Assembly (NCBI GenBank): GCA_021740915.1
Contig: JAIOYW010000026.1
Location: 1-35,787 of the forward strand
Direction of reading: 5' to 3'
Length of the DNA: 35,787 nt
DNA from: Ignavibacteriales bacterium
GTDB taxonomy: Bacteria; Bacteroidota; Ignavibacteria; Ignavibacteriales; Melioribacteraceae
A model generated the notes under the pieces. It had not been told where the DNA came from, ran no database searches, and worked only from the letters and a program-made list of their open reading frames with translations. Of the stretch, positions 8,533-17,068 are shown in pieces. Every line of letters begins with the position of its first letter. Within the stretch, counting starts at the first letter, position 1. The position numbers were made by a program, and so were the translations under genes.

Positions 8533-10631
8533 TTTATTTTTCTCAGCACAATTCCTGAAGTTGACTGAAGCGTCAATTGTTTCGAGAAAACTCCAAGCGG
8601 TTTCAGTCCGGCATAATACTCATTAACAAGTACCTCCCACTCCCCGGCGGGCAGCTCGAAAGTAACATCCTTATCGCGGTTTGCATTGAAAGCAAGGAAA
8701 AAAACCTCAACGCCGTGCTCAATTTTGTATGAGAGCGAAAACGGGCGTCCGGTGTTTTTATCAAAGGTGATCTCTTCATAAGCTGCATGGCGGAAAGCAG
8801 GATAATATTTCCTCAGTGATATAAGCCCTTTATAATAATCGAGCAGTTCACGGTTAATATCTGCGATTTCGTAATCGATATAATTAACGGCATTATCTTT
8901 GTCGTATGTGTTGTGATCGATCAGACCTTTATGCGGATCATTTTCAGGGATATCATTTGGTATTACCTTCGACCTGGCGAATTCCTGCCCGGAATGTATC
9001 ATCGTCATTCCCTGCGAAGTAAGCAGGAAAAGAGCAGCGAGTTTATTGAGTTTTAACTGAAGCGGGGTCAGTTTCGAATGGGCTTTAATATTTGTTATTA
9101 CTTTAGCTGGATCAACTTCGCGGCTTCCGATCCGGATAAAATCGCCCAATGTATATCCGTCGTGAGATTCAAGATAATTGACCGAATGATCTTTTTTCTG
9201 GAATAAACCGAGAGAATCCCGGATTAGCGTGCCGTTCACATAACTCCTGATCCTCTGAGGCGTGTTATTGCCGTACCAGCTTCCGAATATCCAGCCGAGA
9301 CCATTATTCGGGTTTTCGCCTTTTATGCCGTTGCGTATCTGATCATTCCATGCGCCCCAGCCGCGAAGAGAAAATCCTGCCGGATCGTATCCGCCTCCCC
9401 ATGGTTCGCATACAAAGACCACGTGAGGATTTATTTTCTTTGCTTCATAAATGATTGCCTCGATTGTTTCCCAGTCGATGAGTTTACCAAGATCGAACCG
9501 GAAACCGTCAACATGATATTCCTTCATCCAGAACAGGATGCTTTCAACAATAAGCCGTCTCAGCATAGGGCTTTCTGTTCTGAGATCATTTCCGCAATAG
9601 CTTTCTGCTTTAAAATTACCCGCTGCATCTTTACGGAAATAATAATCGTGGTCAATTTCTTTCAGATTCCCGATCTCATACTCGGATAAATGATTGTAAA
9701 CCACATCCATAATTACGGCGATGCCTTCTTTATGAAAGTATTTGACCATATCCTTGAAATCATTAACCTGCCGACCTTCATAGCCCATCCAGGAATCCAT
9801 CGGAATAGATGCCCAGTCCTCGCTGTAATATGATTCCGGGGCAAAAAAGGCTGCGGTCATATATCCCCAGTGATTACGTTCATAAGGGTTCCAGGTATTA
9901 AACCTTCCGGCAATTGAATCCTGGAAAGGTATTTCAATATTTGCGAATTCCTGAGCCGGAAGCAGTTCAACCGTATTCACTCCGAGGGATTTGATATGTT
10001 CAAGTCCGCCTTTGATGCCTTTTTCGGTCAACCCCTTGTAAGTGCCTCTGCTTTTAGCGCCCGAGGATTTATGGAAAGTAATATCCCGGATATGCATTTC
10101 GTAAACTATAAGATCGCGCCAGTCCTGCTCAATCCAATTATCGCCTTCCCAGTCGTAATTATGCTCATAAACCATTGACCTTCGCGGCGTCATATAAGTA
10201 TTATAAGAAGCAACAACCTGCGCATAAGGATCAACGCAGAGAGGTTTATTCTCAATTGCGGGGTTATCGCCTTTGTGATATACTTTGTAACCATAGAACC
10301 AGCCGCGGTAATCGCCCTCAAGCGTGCACTCCCATACTGCGTCCTCGTCACGGGTCATAACATATTGTTTACTTATTTCTGAATCGTGTTTCTCAAATAA
10401 TTCCATTACTACTTTAACTGCATTCGGCGTAAATAGCCTGAATGTCGTCATTCCGTTTTCATAAAATGAACCAAGTTTTTTTTCTGAATAATAGCTATCC
10501 TGGCTCTTCTCAACTGTTATGCGCGCTGAATTCACGCTTTTCTCAATGACGTACACTTTATCACCGGTGATGTTTGTAAATAATGCTGTTAAAATGAGGA
10601 TGGCAGTCAGTGTTATGGATTTTAATGTCAT
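8529..10631 (-). CDS. Secreted GH13 alpha-glucan debranching enzyme (pullulanase/isoamylase type)
   Basis: A 700-aa glycoside hydrolase acting on alpha-1,6 branches of glycogen or starch. It has a signal peptide (about 1-23), a CBM48-like N-terminal beta domain (TTFRLFTPNAVKVVMELFE, about 60-125), then a GH13 barrel with region I DVVYNH (309-314), region II GFRFDLGKL with nucleophile D380, region III FVCEPWG with acid/base E409, and region IV YLESHDG with D491. A C-terminal beta domain closes it. YEMHIRDITF resembles type I pullulanases, while NHWGYMTAAFFAPES is closer to isoamylases, so the exact linkage preference is uncertain. It is the first gene of a two-gene operon with ddpX, an odd pairing for a starch enzyme. 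Confidence 0.88.
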   Translation of the reverse strand: MTLKSITLTAILILTALFTNITGDKVYVIEKSVNSARITVEKSQDSYYSEKKLGSFYENGMTTFRLFTPNAVKVVMELFEKHDSEISKQYVMTRDEDAVWECTLEGDYRGWFYGYKVYHKGDNPAIENKPLCVDPYAQVVASYNTYMTPRRSMVYEHNYDWEGDNWIEQDWRDLIVYEMHIRDITFHKSSGAKSRGTYKGLTEKGIKGGLEHIKSLGVNTVELLPAQEFANIEIPFQDSIAGRFNTWNPYERNHWGYMTAAFFAPESYYSEDWASIPMDSWMGYEGRQVNDFKDMVKYFHKEGIAVIMDVVYNHLSEYEIGNLKEIDHDYYFRKDAAGNFKAESYCGNDLRTESPMLRRLIVESILFWMKEYHVDGFRFDLGKLIDWETIEAIIYEAKKINPHVVFVCEPWGGGYDPAGFSLRGWGAWNDQIRNGIKGENPNNGLGWIFGSWYGNNTPQRIRSYVNGTLIRDSLGLFQKKDHSVNYLESHDGYTLGDFIRIGSREVDPAKVITNIKAHSKLTPLQLKLNKLAALFLLTSQGMTMIHSGQEFARSKVIPNDIPENDPHKGLIDHNTYDKDNAVNYIDYEIADINRELLDYYKGLISLRKYYPAFRHAAYEEITFDKNTGRPFSLSYKIEHGVEVFFLAFNANRDKDVTFELPAGEWEVLVNEYYAGLKPLGVFSKQLTLQSTSGIVLRKIK

Positions 10632-11000
10632 ACTCTATCTTTGTTTTGTGGAGGTAGCAAACTAAGAAAAAGGGCAAATAATTACAAAAGCAGACAGTCA
10701 TTTTGCGAAGTTATTTGATATAAACACTTGTTTTTATAAATACATGCAGGCACCGTGCTTTTCCGGAAAGTTGGGAATACAGGATATAAGATGACTGAGC
10801 CTCCGGGATGCATGTAAAAATATCCGCACTTTTTGGCAGGTATCTGTGTTCAGTTAAAAAAACAGGTTAAACATATCTTGAATATGATATAATACTTTTA
10901 AGTAGATGTTTATCTTTTACGAAGGGGTGTGATTTTGTTTTGCATCAGGCTTGAATTTGGTTAAGTTTCATTAGCATTTCTCATTTCTTCGGGGTAGAAT
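10632..11000. other. Intergenic region, no gene seen
   Basis: 369 bases between divergent genes, AT-rich, with no convincing ORF, RNA gene or strong dyad. The promoters of the debranching enzyme operon and of the 943-aa secreted protein must lie here. Confidence 0.6.
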
Positions 11001-13832
11001 ATGAAAGTTAAGTCTATTTCTTTTCTTACAGCGGTTCTGTTATTTCTTTTCCTGACGACTGCCTTTTTGCCGCAAACGAAGGGGGATATTTATGATATTA
11101 AACCCGGAGTACTTCATTCAAACGAGATTTCCCTGATCTGTTATAATTACGGTGCAATCGGTGCGCCGAATGTGTTATCAGGCGTATTGGATTTCGTATG
11201 GAAAGACCTCGGATATATGTACGAATTTGCTCCGGTACTCAGCGGAGAGGTAACCGGCGCTTCTGGCGAGACGCTTCAGATAACCAGCGATGGCAGTATC
11301 CGCCCAGGTACCGGCGATTACGATCCCACAGGAGGCATCAAATGGGGCTGGCTGCCGAGAACGGGCTTTACCAACACACAATCTGAAAATCTTCCAACAA
11401 GGGCTGACCCGGGATCATGGCTCGATGACTGGGGCAATCAGTGGTACGGCGAACTTGGTTTCGGGAAGACAATCGGACTTGATGAGGCATATTTTGTTAT
11501 GGATGATTTTACGAACGAAGAGTTTAATTATTTCCCGAATCCCGATAACTCTGATATGCGCGGTCTCGGCGTTAAGGCTGAAACGAGAATTTACCAGCCC
11601 GGCGGGGGAATGCGGGATGTGATCATAATTAAAACAAAACTTACTAATGAAAGTCCAAAAACTCTCAGCAAGCTCTATTTTGGTTACTGGGGCGATCCTC
11701 ACATAGGCGGCGCTTCCGATTATGCAGATGACAGAATCGGATATACAGGTTTGCAGGGACTTCCGGGCGATCATTACAGCTCAAATACTTTTTACTGTTA
11801 CGATGCAGATATGACCGGAATGGGCGGCAAACCTGCCGGATTCCTTTCTTTCCGTTTTCTTGAAACGCCCGGCGATCTTGGAATGACAGCATTCAAACCT
11901 ATGGTTTATACAAATTCCCTGCCCAATGTTCCGCTTAACGATCCTCTGGTCTGGAGCAATTTTGAGGCAGGCATCGATTCCACTTCAGAGCTTTTAACGA
12001 CTTCCTCAGATTATGTGATTCATATGGGCACAGGTCCCTTTGCACTTGCCCCGGGCGAAAGTAAGGATATTGTGCTGGCAGTTTTTTGCGGGGCAAATCT
12101 GAGCAGTCTTATGCAGACCAACGCATACCTCATTTTCCACTATAACTGGCTGGACATGCTTGATGTAGCCGGACTAAATGAAGGCGACCCTGCTTATGCC
12201 GTCTCTCTCGATTTTAATGCTTCAAATCCTGTTAGCGGAATTGTGCCTGTTAACTGGAATTACTCGGGCAGCGACCCAGCCGCATTGATTTTCCTCGAAT
12301 ATTCAAGGGACAAAGGGAAATCCTGGCAGACTATCGCTTACGATCTTCCTGCTGCTCCTTCGCAGTATCTCTGGGACACAGAGGCTGATGCCGATGGCGT
12401 TAACTATCTGCTCCGGGCTGTAGCATACGATCCCGGGCAAAAAGGCAGATATTATTATTCAACTACTTCACGTTTCACTGTAAATAATCCCGTGAATGCC
12501 GTCCCGGAAATTGAATTTCTTACAAGTTTCGATTCACTTACGATAAGGTCGAATAGTTTCCTTATAAAGTTTCTTGCCGAAGATGCTGATAATTCAAATC
12601 TTACTATGTCGCTTGAATATGGATTTGCTGCGAATGGTCCATTTTTCCCTGTGTTTTCAAATGTACCGTATCCGGTCGGGTCAGTTTATTATGCTCTGAA
12701 TACAACTTTAATCCCAAACTCGGACTCATACTATTTACGGCTTTCCGGAACAGACGGAATTGCCGGCACGAGCATCATTACACCGGTATTTGAAATATGG
12801 GAACGTGAAGCGGCTTTTAAGGACACCGTAATTAAACGCACAGCCGGGCGGGCAACTCCTGTCGCTCATCTGGATATTTCCGATCTCAGCCTTCTCCGCT
12901 TTGATGATTATCAGATCACTTTTACTGTTTCTGAAAGCCAGAAAACTTTCAGCGTTAAGAATCTTACCCAGGGAACTTTTAAAGTGCAGGGGCAGGAATT
13001 ACTGCCAAATGTTTCCACACCTGCCTTCGATGGACTGAAACTTAAAATTATTGATCAGGAAACAAGAATAGATGGTCATAATACATATCTGAATAATTTT
13101 AATCTCAGCGGCTCATATCAGTTTCAATATCCCCCCTCAATCGGGAATCCGAAAGTTGCCGCACCCGAAGACTGGATTATGGTCTTTAACAATTTCGATA
13201 CTCTTGCGAACGGACAGTACGTTTATCCGGGGGATACAGTTATCAATCATTTAATGCAGCCGGTGATCTGCCCTTTCCGTTTACTTACCGAGCCGGATTA
13301 CAATAAAGGTGATTTTATGATTAACGAATCAACGCCTTCTCTCAGGAATAACGGTAAATGGGATTTTCAGGAACCGGTTATTTTAAGACCCACAAATCCT
13401 GCGGGAGCAACAACCAGCTATGAAATTTTGTTCGATTTTTATAACGGATTACCTTCAAGCGGGGATACGCTTTTTATCAGAACGCTTAAAGAAATTACCG
13501 AACAGGATACTTTTGCATTCAAACCGACAAATGCTTATCATATCGTTAAGGTGAATGAAATCCTGCCGGAAACTTTCACTCTCAGCCAGAACTACCCTAA
13601 TCCTTTTAATCCCACAACCAGGATAGATTATTCCCTGCCCGCTGCGGGTAATGTGAAATTGGAAGTGTTTAATATTCTTGGCGAGAAAGTTGCAACAATT
13701 AAGGATGAGTTTTTGCATTCCGGAACCTACACCGAGACGTTCAACGGAGCCCGTCTCTCCTCAGGGGTCTATATCTATACGATCAGTTTCAGGGATAAAC
13801 TTGTTTCCAGGAAGATGCTGCTTTTAAAGTGA
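11001..13832 (+). CDS. Large secreted T9SS protein of unknown function
   Basis: A 943-aa protein that starts with a signal peptide (MKVKSISFLTAVLLFLFLTT) and ends with LSQNYPNPFNPTTRIDYSLP...SGVYIYTI, the type IX C-terminal sorting domain, so it is exported across the outer membrane or displayed on the surface. The long N-terminal region (about 25-400) is rich in Gly, Asp, Trp and Tyr (PGSWLDDWGNQWYGELGFG, YFGYWGDPHIGG). An immunoglobulin/fibronectin-like segment follows (SGIVPVNWNYSG...FLEYSRDKGKSW). I recognise no catalytic motif. It ends just before a strong terminator shared with the convergent glutaredoxin-groES pair. The ATG is preceded by GGGGTAG, a weak ribosome site. Confidence 0.8.
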   Translation: MKVKSISFLTAVLLFLFLTTAFLPQTKGDIYDIKPGVLHSNEISLICYNYGAIGAPNVLSGVLDFVWKDLGYMYEFAPVLSGEVTGASGETLQITSDGSIRPGTGDYDPTGGIKWGWLPRTGFTNTQSENLPTRADPGSWLDDWGNQWYGELGFGKTIGLDEAYFVMDDFTNEEFNYFPNPDNSDMRGLGVKAETRIYQPGGGMRDVIIIKTKLTNESPKTLSKLYFGYWGDPHIGGASDYADDRIGYTGLQGLPGDHYSSNTFYCYDADMTGMGGKPAGFLSFRFLETPGDLGMTAFKPMVYTNSLPNVPLNDPLVWSNFEAGIDSTSELLTTSSDYVIHMGTGPFALAPGESKDIVLAVFCGANLSSLMQTNAYLIFHYNWLDMLDVAGLNEGDPAYAVSLDFNASNPVSGIVPVNWNYSGSDPAALIFLEYSRDKGKSWQTIAYDLPAAPSQYLWDTEADADGVNYLLRAVAYDPGQKGRYYYSTTSRFTVNNPVNAVPEIEFLTSFDSLTIRSNSFLIKFLAEDADNSNLTMSLEYGFAANGPFFPVFSNVPYPVGSVYYALNTTLIPNSDSYYLRLSGTDGIAGTSIITPVFEIWEREAAFKDTVIKRTAGRATPVAHLDISDLSLLRFDDYQITFTVSESQKTFSVKNLTQGTFKVQGQELLPNVSTPAFDGLKLKIIDQETRIDGHNTYLNNFNLSGSYQFQYPPSIGNPKVAAPEDWIMVFNNFDTLANGQYVYPGDTVINHLMQPVICPFRLLTEPDYNKGDFMINESTPSLRNNGKWDFQEPVILRPTNPAGATTSYEILFDFYNGLPSSGDTLFIRTLKEITEQDTFAFKPTNAYHIVKVNEILPETFTLSQNYPNPFNPTTRIDYSLPAAGNVKLEVFNILGEKVATIKDEFLHSGTYTETFNGARLSSGVYIYTISFRDKLVSRKMLLLK

Positions 13833-13859
13833 GGATTGAAATTCTATTTATTATTAAAG

Positions 13860-13892
13860 CCGGCAGGGATTCAGTTCCCTGCCGGTTTTTTT
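13860..13892. terminator. Strong hairpin terminator between convergent genes
   Basis: The 10-bp stem CCGGCAGGGA/TCCCTGCCGG (13860-13869 and 13876-13885) with a 6-base loop is followed by seven Ts on the plus strand. The minus strand also continues AT-rich past the stem, so it may serve groES as well. Confidence 0.85.
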
Positions 13893-13897
13893 AACTT

Positions 13898-14170
13898 TCA
13901 GTCTTCAATGACTGCAAGAATATCCGAACGCTGAATCATTTTATAGCTTTTTCCATCGCTTTCAACTTCTTCACCGCCGTATTTTGCAAAAAGAACTTTA
14001 TCGCCTTCTTTAATTTTCTCTCTGAGATCTTCATCGGTTCCAACTGCGATAACAGTTCCGACTCTCGGTTTTTCTTTTGCTGTGTCAGGAATATAAAGTC
14101 CTGAAGAGGTTTTTTCTTCTTCCGGTGCGGGCTCTACGAGCACTCTGTCGTCCATCGGTTTGATTTTCAT
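13898..14170 (-). CDS. groES: Co-chaperonin GroES (Cpn10)
   Basis: A 90-aa full-length 10-kDa chaperonin lid. It shows KPMDDRVLVEP, the mobile loop EEEKTSSGLYIPDTA (about 17-31), VGTVIAVG, and GDKVLFAKYGGEEVE. It would cap the GroEL ring during protein folding in the cytoplasm. A TAGGAAG ribosome site overlaps the stop of the upstream glutaredoxin gene 12 bases away, so the two are one transcript. No groEL follows: downstream is a terminator and a convergent gene. The partner chaperonin must be elsewhere in the genome. Confidence 0.96.
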   Translation of the reverse strand: MKIKPMDDRVLVEPAPEEEKTSSGLYIPDTAKEKPRVGTVIAVGTDEDLREKIKEGDKVLFAKYGGEEVESDGKSYKMIQRSDILAVIED

Positions 14171-14182
14171 ATGATATACTTC

Positions 14183-14458
14183 CTATCGAATGTTTAACAT
14201 TGAATTAATTTTTGGTTTATCGAATCCCACAATAGGGCGGTTATTGATCAGAATAACCGGTACGCCGCGCTGTCCCGTTTTTCTGACCATATCTATGGCT
14301 GCCGATTGGTCCCTGCTTACATCCACTTCAGTAAAACGGATATTCTTTTCCCTGAAATATCTTTTTGCCTGGACACAAAAACTGCATGTAGGAGTTGAAA
14401 ATAAAATTACTTTTGGTTGTGTTTCCATCATAACACCAATATTCTGATTTTTTATCAT
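14183..14458 (-). CDS. Glutaredoxin-family thiol oxidoreductase
   Basis: A 91-aa single-domain thioredoxin fold of glutaredoxin/NrdH type. The redox site is TPTCSFC (about 23-29, C-S-F-C), the cis-proline stretch is GQRGVPVI, and PIVGFDKP matches the glutathione or partner-binding G-[FY]-D region. It would reduce disulfides in the cytoplasm. The start may instead be one of the ATGs ten or eleven codons in (M10/M11), giving about 81 residues and a tighter fit to the family; none has a clear ribosome site. It lies 12 bases upstream of groES in the same operon, which suggests a shared stress response. Confidence 0.85.
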   Translation of the reverse strand: MIKNQNIGVMMETQPKVILFSTPTCSFCVQAKRYFREKNIRFTEVDVSRDQSAAIDMVRKTGQRGVPVILINNRPIVGFDKPKINSMLNIR

Positions 14459-14588
14459 GATATGATGAAAAAAAATCTTTTCGGATTCAACAATTGAACA
14501 AAAAATATTTACGGAGACATCCGGAAAATAAATTAACGTTTGATATACGTCTTAAAAATCGGCAAAGTCTTTTCTGTACCTCACAATC

Positions 14589-14613
14589 GTGATTTCATCC
14601 GGGATGAAATCAC
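14589..14613. promoter_or_regulatory. 25-base near-perfect palindrome (operator-like)
   Basis: GTGATTTCATCC and GGATGAAATCAC are perfect reverse complements separated by one G. It lies 131 bases upstream of the glutaredoxin-groES operon. With a one-base centre it suits a dimeric repressor better than an RNA hairpin. No gene is seen in 14459-15152. Confidence 0.4.
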
Positions 14614-14729
14614 CGCTGCTTATTTTTTCTCTCTTTTTATAGTGTCCCGTTTACAACCGTAATCCCTGTTAAGTTTTTATATTTTTTTTTGTCATTTTTC
14701 GGAAGTATAAAAGTAAAGCATATCTCATT

Positions 14730-15025
14730 TTTGATTTTGATCCGATAAATATTATTTTGAAAATGACACTAAGAGAGATTATCCGTTGCAGGAATTTTCT
14801 TCAGTAATATCAGGTCAGTTCACTCCACCGCTCAGTAATCTGAGCGCCTTCCGACAAATTGCGGGGAAATGCCTCTGCGGTTCAGCTAAAACTAATTTCA
14901 AAACAAAAACTTTTCGGAAATCTTTCTCGCCTGTTACGGAAATTATTTAACATGTATAAAAAATGAAATTTACTGATTCAGCAAATTTGGGTGCAGGAAT
15001 TATAAGTCCTTTAGACGGATAAAAG
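14730..15025 (+). repeat. Diverged direct repeat, copy 1
   Basis: From TTGCAGGAATTTTCTTC at 14787 onward, this stretch matches 16610-16858 with about 235-245 bases of recognisable similarity: the AATCTGAGCGCC block, CCTCTGCGGTTCAG, and a TTAGAC-GAT end. Weaker similarity extends about 60 bases upstream. The two copies flank the first cassette of the array. The same frame in both copies gives (S/I)NLSA(F/Y)R..AG..LCGS, possibly decayed coding sequence. Confidence 0.6.
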
Positions 15026-15152
15026 TTTAGGAATTTTATGCTGCAAACCTATGCAGGGTAACATTCAAGGTTTGAGCTTAATTAATAGTCATAACACAAA
15101 GAAAGGTTTAGTTCTATTCTAGTATTAAATTATTGCATAATTGGAGGAGCAT

Positions 15153-16262
15153 ATGAAGAATAAAGTACATTTGCTCATCAAGGTAGTATTCATTTTGTTA
15201 TTAATGTATTCTACAAGTTATCCTTGTACAAGTTTTATATTGAAGAATAGTATGTATTTATTAATGGGGCATAATTTTGATTGGATAACCGGAACCGGGC
15301 TACTGATGGTCAATCCCAGAGGTGTTTCAAAGGCATCGCTAGTTGATTCCACAGAAACACCAGTAAAGTGGATATCAAAATATGGTAGTATCACCTTTAA
15401 CCAAGTTGGTAGAGATCTACCATTTGGAGGAATCAATGAAAAGGGATTGGTCATTGAACAAATGGGATTGAATTCAACAATATATCCTCAAAAAGATCAC
15501 CGCCCAGCCATTGGTGCTTGTCAATGGATTCAGTTTCAACTTGATAATTGTGCCTCTATTGATGAAGTTATAAACAGCGATTCATTAATAAGAATTGTCG
15601 ATCCCAATTCAAAGTTTCACTATTTAGTTGGAGATACTTTCGGGAATGCTGCGGTAATAGAATTTCAAAATGGTAAAATGGTTTGGTACACTTCTAAAAT
15701 TCCGGTTCTTGCTAATAGTATGTACTCGGAATCATTGGAATGTTACAATAATAATTGTAACACCAATAATGATCGGTCACTTTATAATTTTTGTGCTGCA
15801 GCAAGCCAAATACTGAATCAAAACAACTCCACAGACACAACATCAATAAAGTACGCTTTTGATATATTAAACAAAGTTAGTCAAGGCCCACTTACTAAAT
15901 GGAGTATTGTTTTTGATATCAATAATTTGAAAATATATTACAAATGTTACGAAACACCAACTATAGTTGGCGAAAGAAAAATCTTTTTAAAACCCCCTGG
16001 CGTTGCTAAGATTAAGATTGTTGATTTAAAGGAGTTTAGTTTTGACTGTAATGATGCAGTAAAAGTAATAGACATAGATAATTCAAACGAAGCACAAGTA
16101 AACGCATATTTTATAGATTATACGAAAGAAATAAATAAAGAATATATAACGAAGGCATTTACGTTTTATAAAAACTGGGGAGCCAGTGTTGAGCTTAATG
16201 AAGATGAAATGAATTATTTAGCTGATTATCCAGAATCATTTAAATGCGTGTTTAAGAAATAA
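15153..16262 (+). CDS. Exported Ntn-hydrolase, penicillin V acylase / choloylglycine hydrolase family
   Basis: A 369-aa amidohydrolase of the linear-amide C-N hydrolase family (PF02275-like). ATG 15153 is chosen: GGAGG lies directly before it, and the longer TTG start at 15141 would overlap that site. A signal peptide ends at ...STSYP, leaving Cys29 (C-T-S-F) as the new N-terminus, the nucleophile of this family. MGHNFDW supplies the conserved Asp. FGGINEKGLVIEQM and the LGxxSMY-like LANSMYSES resemble the substrate-loop region. It would hydrolyse amide bonds (beta-lactam side chains, bile salts or acyl-homoserine lactones) outside the cytoplasm; the substrate cannot be told. Codon use is AT-rich, unlike the flank. 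It is the first cassette: GTCATAACACA at 15088 mirrors TGTGTTATAAC at 16268. Confidence 0.8.
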   Translation: MKNKVHLLIKVVFILLLMYSTSYPCTSFILKNSMYLLMGHNFDWITGTGLLMVNPRGVSKASLVDSTETPVKWISKYGSITFNQVGRDLPFGGINEKGLVIEQMGLNSTIYPQKDHRPAIGACQWIQFQLDNCASIDEVINSDSLIRIVDPNSKFHYLVGDTFGNAAVIEFQNGKMVWYTSKIPVLANSMYSESLECYNNNCNTNNDRSLYNFCAAASQILNQNNSTDTTSIKYAFDILNKVSQGPLTKWSIVFDINNLKIYYKCYETPTIVGERKIFLKPPGVAKIKIVDLKEFSFDCNDAVKVIDIDNSNEAQVNAYFIDYTKEINKEYITKAFTFYKNWGASVELNEDEMNYLADYPESFKCVFKK

Positions 16263-16267
16263 TAAAA

Positions 16268-16385
16268 TGTGTTATAACCCGCAGATCAAAACGGCTGCTT
16301 TTAACTTTGCGGCATTTGACAGTTTATTGACGTTGACTGTAAAAGTAAGCTGCTCTTTTGATTTGGATTGTAATGTTACAGATGG
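16268..16385 (+). repeat. attC-like site, 5' half, behind the Ntn-hydrolase cassette
   Basis: It opens with TGTGTTATAAC, the near-perfect reverse complement of the cassette start at 15088-15098 (one mismatch). It continues with GCTTTTAACTTTGCGGCATTTG and TGTAAAAGTAAGCTGCTCTTT, both closely matching the attC at 18002-18191. The matching 3' half is not found next to it; unrelated sequence and the repeat at 16545 follow, so the site looks disrupted. Confidence 0.5.
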
Positions 16386-16544
16386 AAATGGAAAAAGCCT
16401 GAAATTATTCCTGTTAATGACCTGATCCCGGGCTTTTAAACAAAAGGAATGGCTTACAGGGCATTGGCAAATATCCCGTACCGCCGCTTTTCCGGAGGCG
16501 TTTTCTGCTGCCTGACCCAGGTTAAAAAAAAGTAACAAGACACT

Positions 16545-16858
16545 CTGTCCCATTTTTGATCTTTTTGCAATATTTATTATGTTGTATTTAACATGAGAGG
16601 AATTATTCATTGCAGGAATTTTCTTCATTAGTATCAGGTCTGTTTACTTCGCAGCTCATTAATCTGAGCGCCTACCGATATTGTGCGGGGATATACCTCT
16701 GCGGTTCAGATAAAAATAATCACAAAACAAAACTTTTTTTTTCGAAAAAACCCGGGACGTACATTGCAAAATATGAAGATAGACAAAACAACAGCTATCT
16801 ATATGCGCATGTCATTTTAATGGATGGAGGTATAAAGAGCCCGTTAGACCGATTAGAT
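16545..16858 (+). repeat. Diverged direct repeat, copy 2
   Basis: Partner of 14730-15025 on the same strand. It shares TTGCAGGAATTTTCTTC, AATCTGAGCGCC and CCTCTGCGGTTCAG, then drifts. An 83-codon open frame over it (16610-16861) has no recognisable product and no ribosome site, so I do not call a gene. Confidence 0.6.
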
Positions 16859-17048
16859 TAAGGATTGTCAGCCCGACGAAATAATCGGGGTTACGCGCGG
16901 AGGAAAGAAATTAAGAATGCTGAAAGGCATTAAGTTATAATAAGTTGTTAAATAAATACGCCGATTGGCTGGTTTGTTAGCACGATTGAGATTTCTCTCT
17001 AACACGATAAATGGTAGTGCTACAATCGGGTTAATATATAGTTAGCTG
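16859..17048 (+). repeat. Spacer ending in a cassette boundary, no gene
   Basis: No ORF is visible. A small hairpin CCCGA...TCGGG lies near 16875-16898. The stretch ends with GTTAGCTG at 17041-17048, the left boundary of the Mrr cassette (its reverse complement opens the next attC at 18002). It is possibly the displaced 3' end of the first attC. Confidence 0.4.
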
Positions 17049-17068
17049 TTTAATTAAGAGAGATAAAA

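Noticed and set aside
8529-10631. Van-type glycopeptide resistance operon because of the VanX-like gene
   Set aside because: No vanH, ligase or sensor-regulator genes are nearby, and the VanX homologue has an export signal, unlike resistance VanX.
16272-16628. 118-codon minus-strand ORF after the Ntn-hydrolase gene
   Set aside because: It lies across attC sequence and part of the repeat, and against the uniform gene direction of the array.
16610-16861. 83-codon plus-strand ORF in the second diverged repeat
   Set aside because: No ribosome site, no recognisable fold, and the matching repeat copy at 14787 has stops in the same frame.
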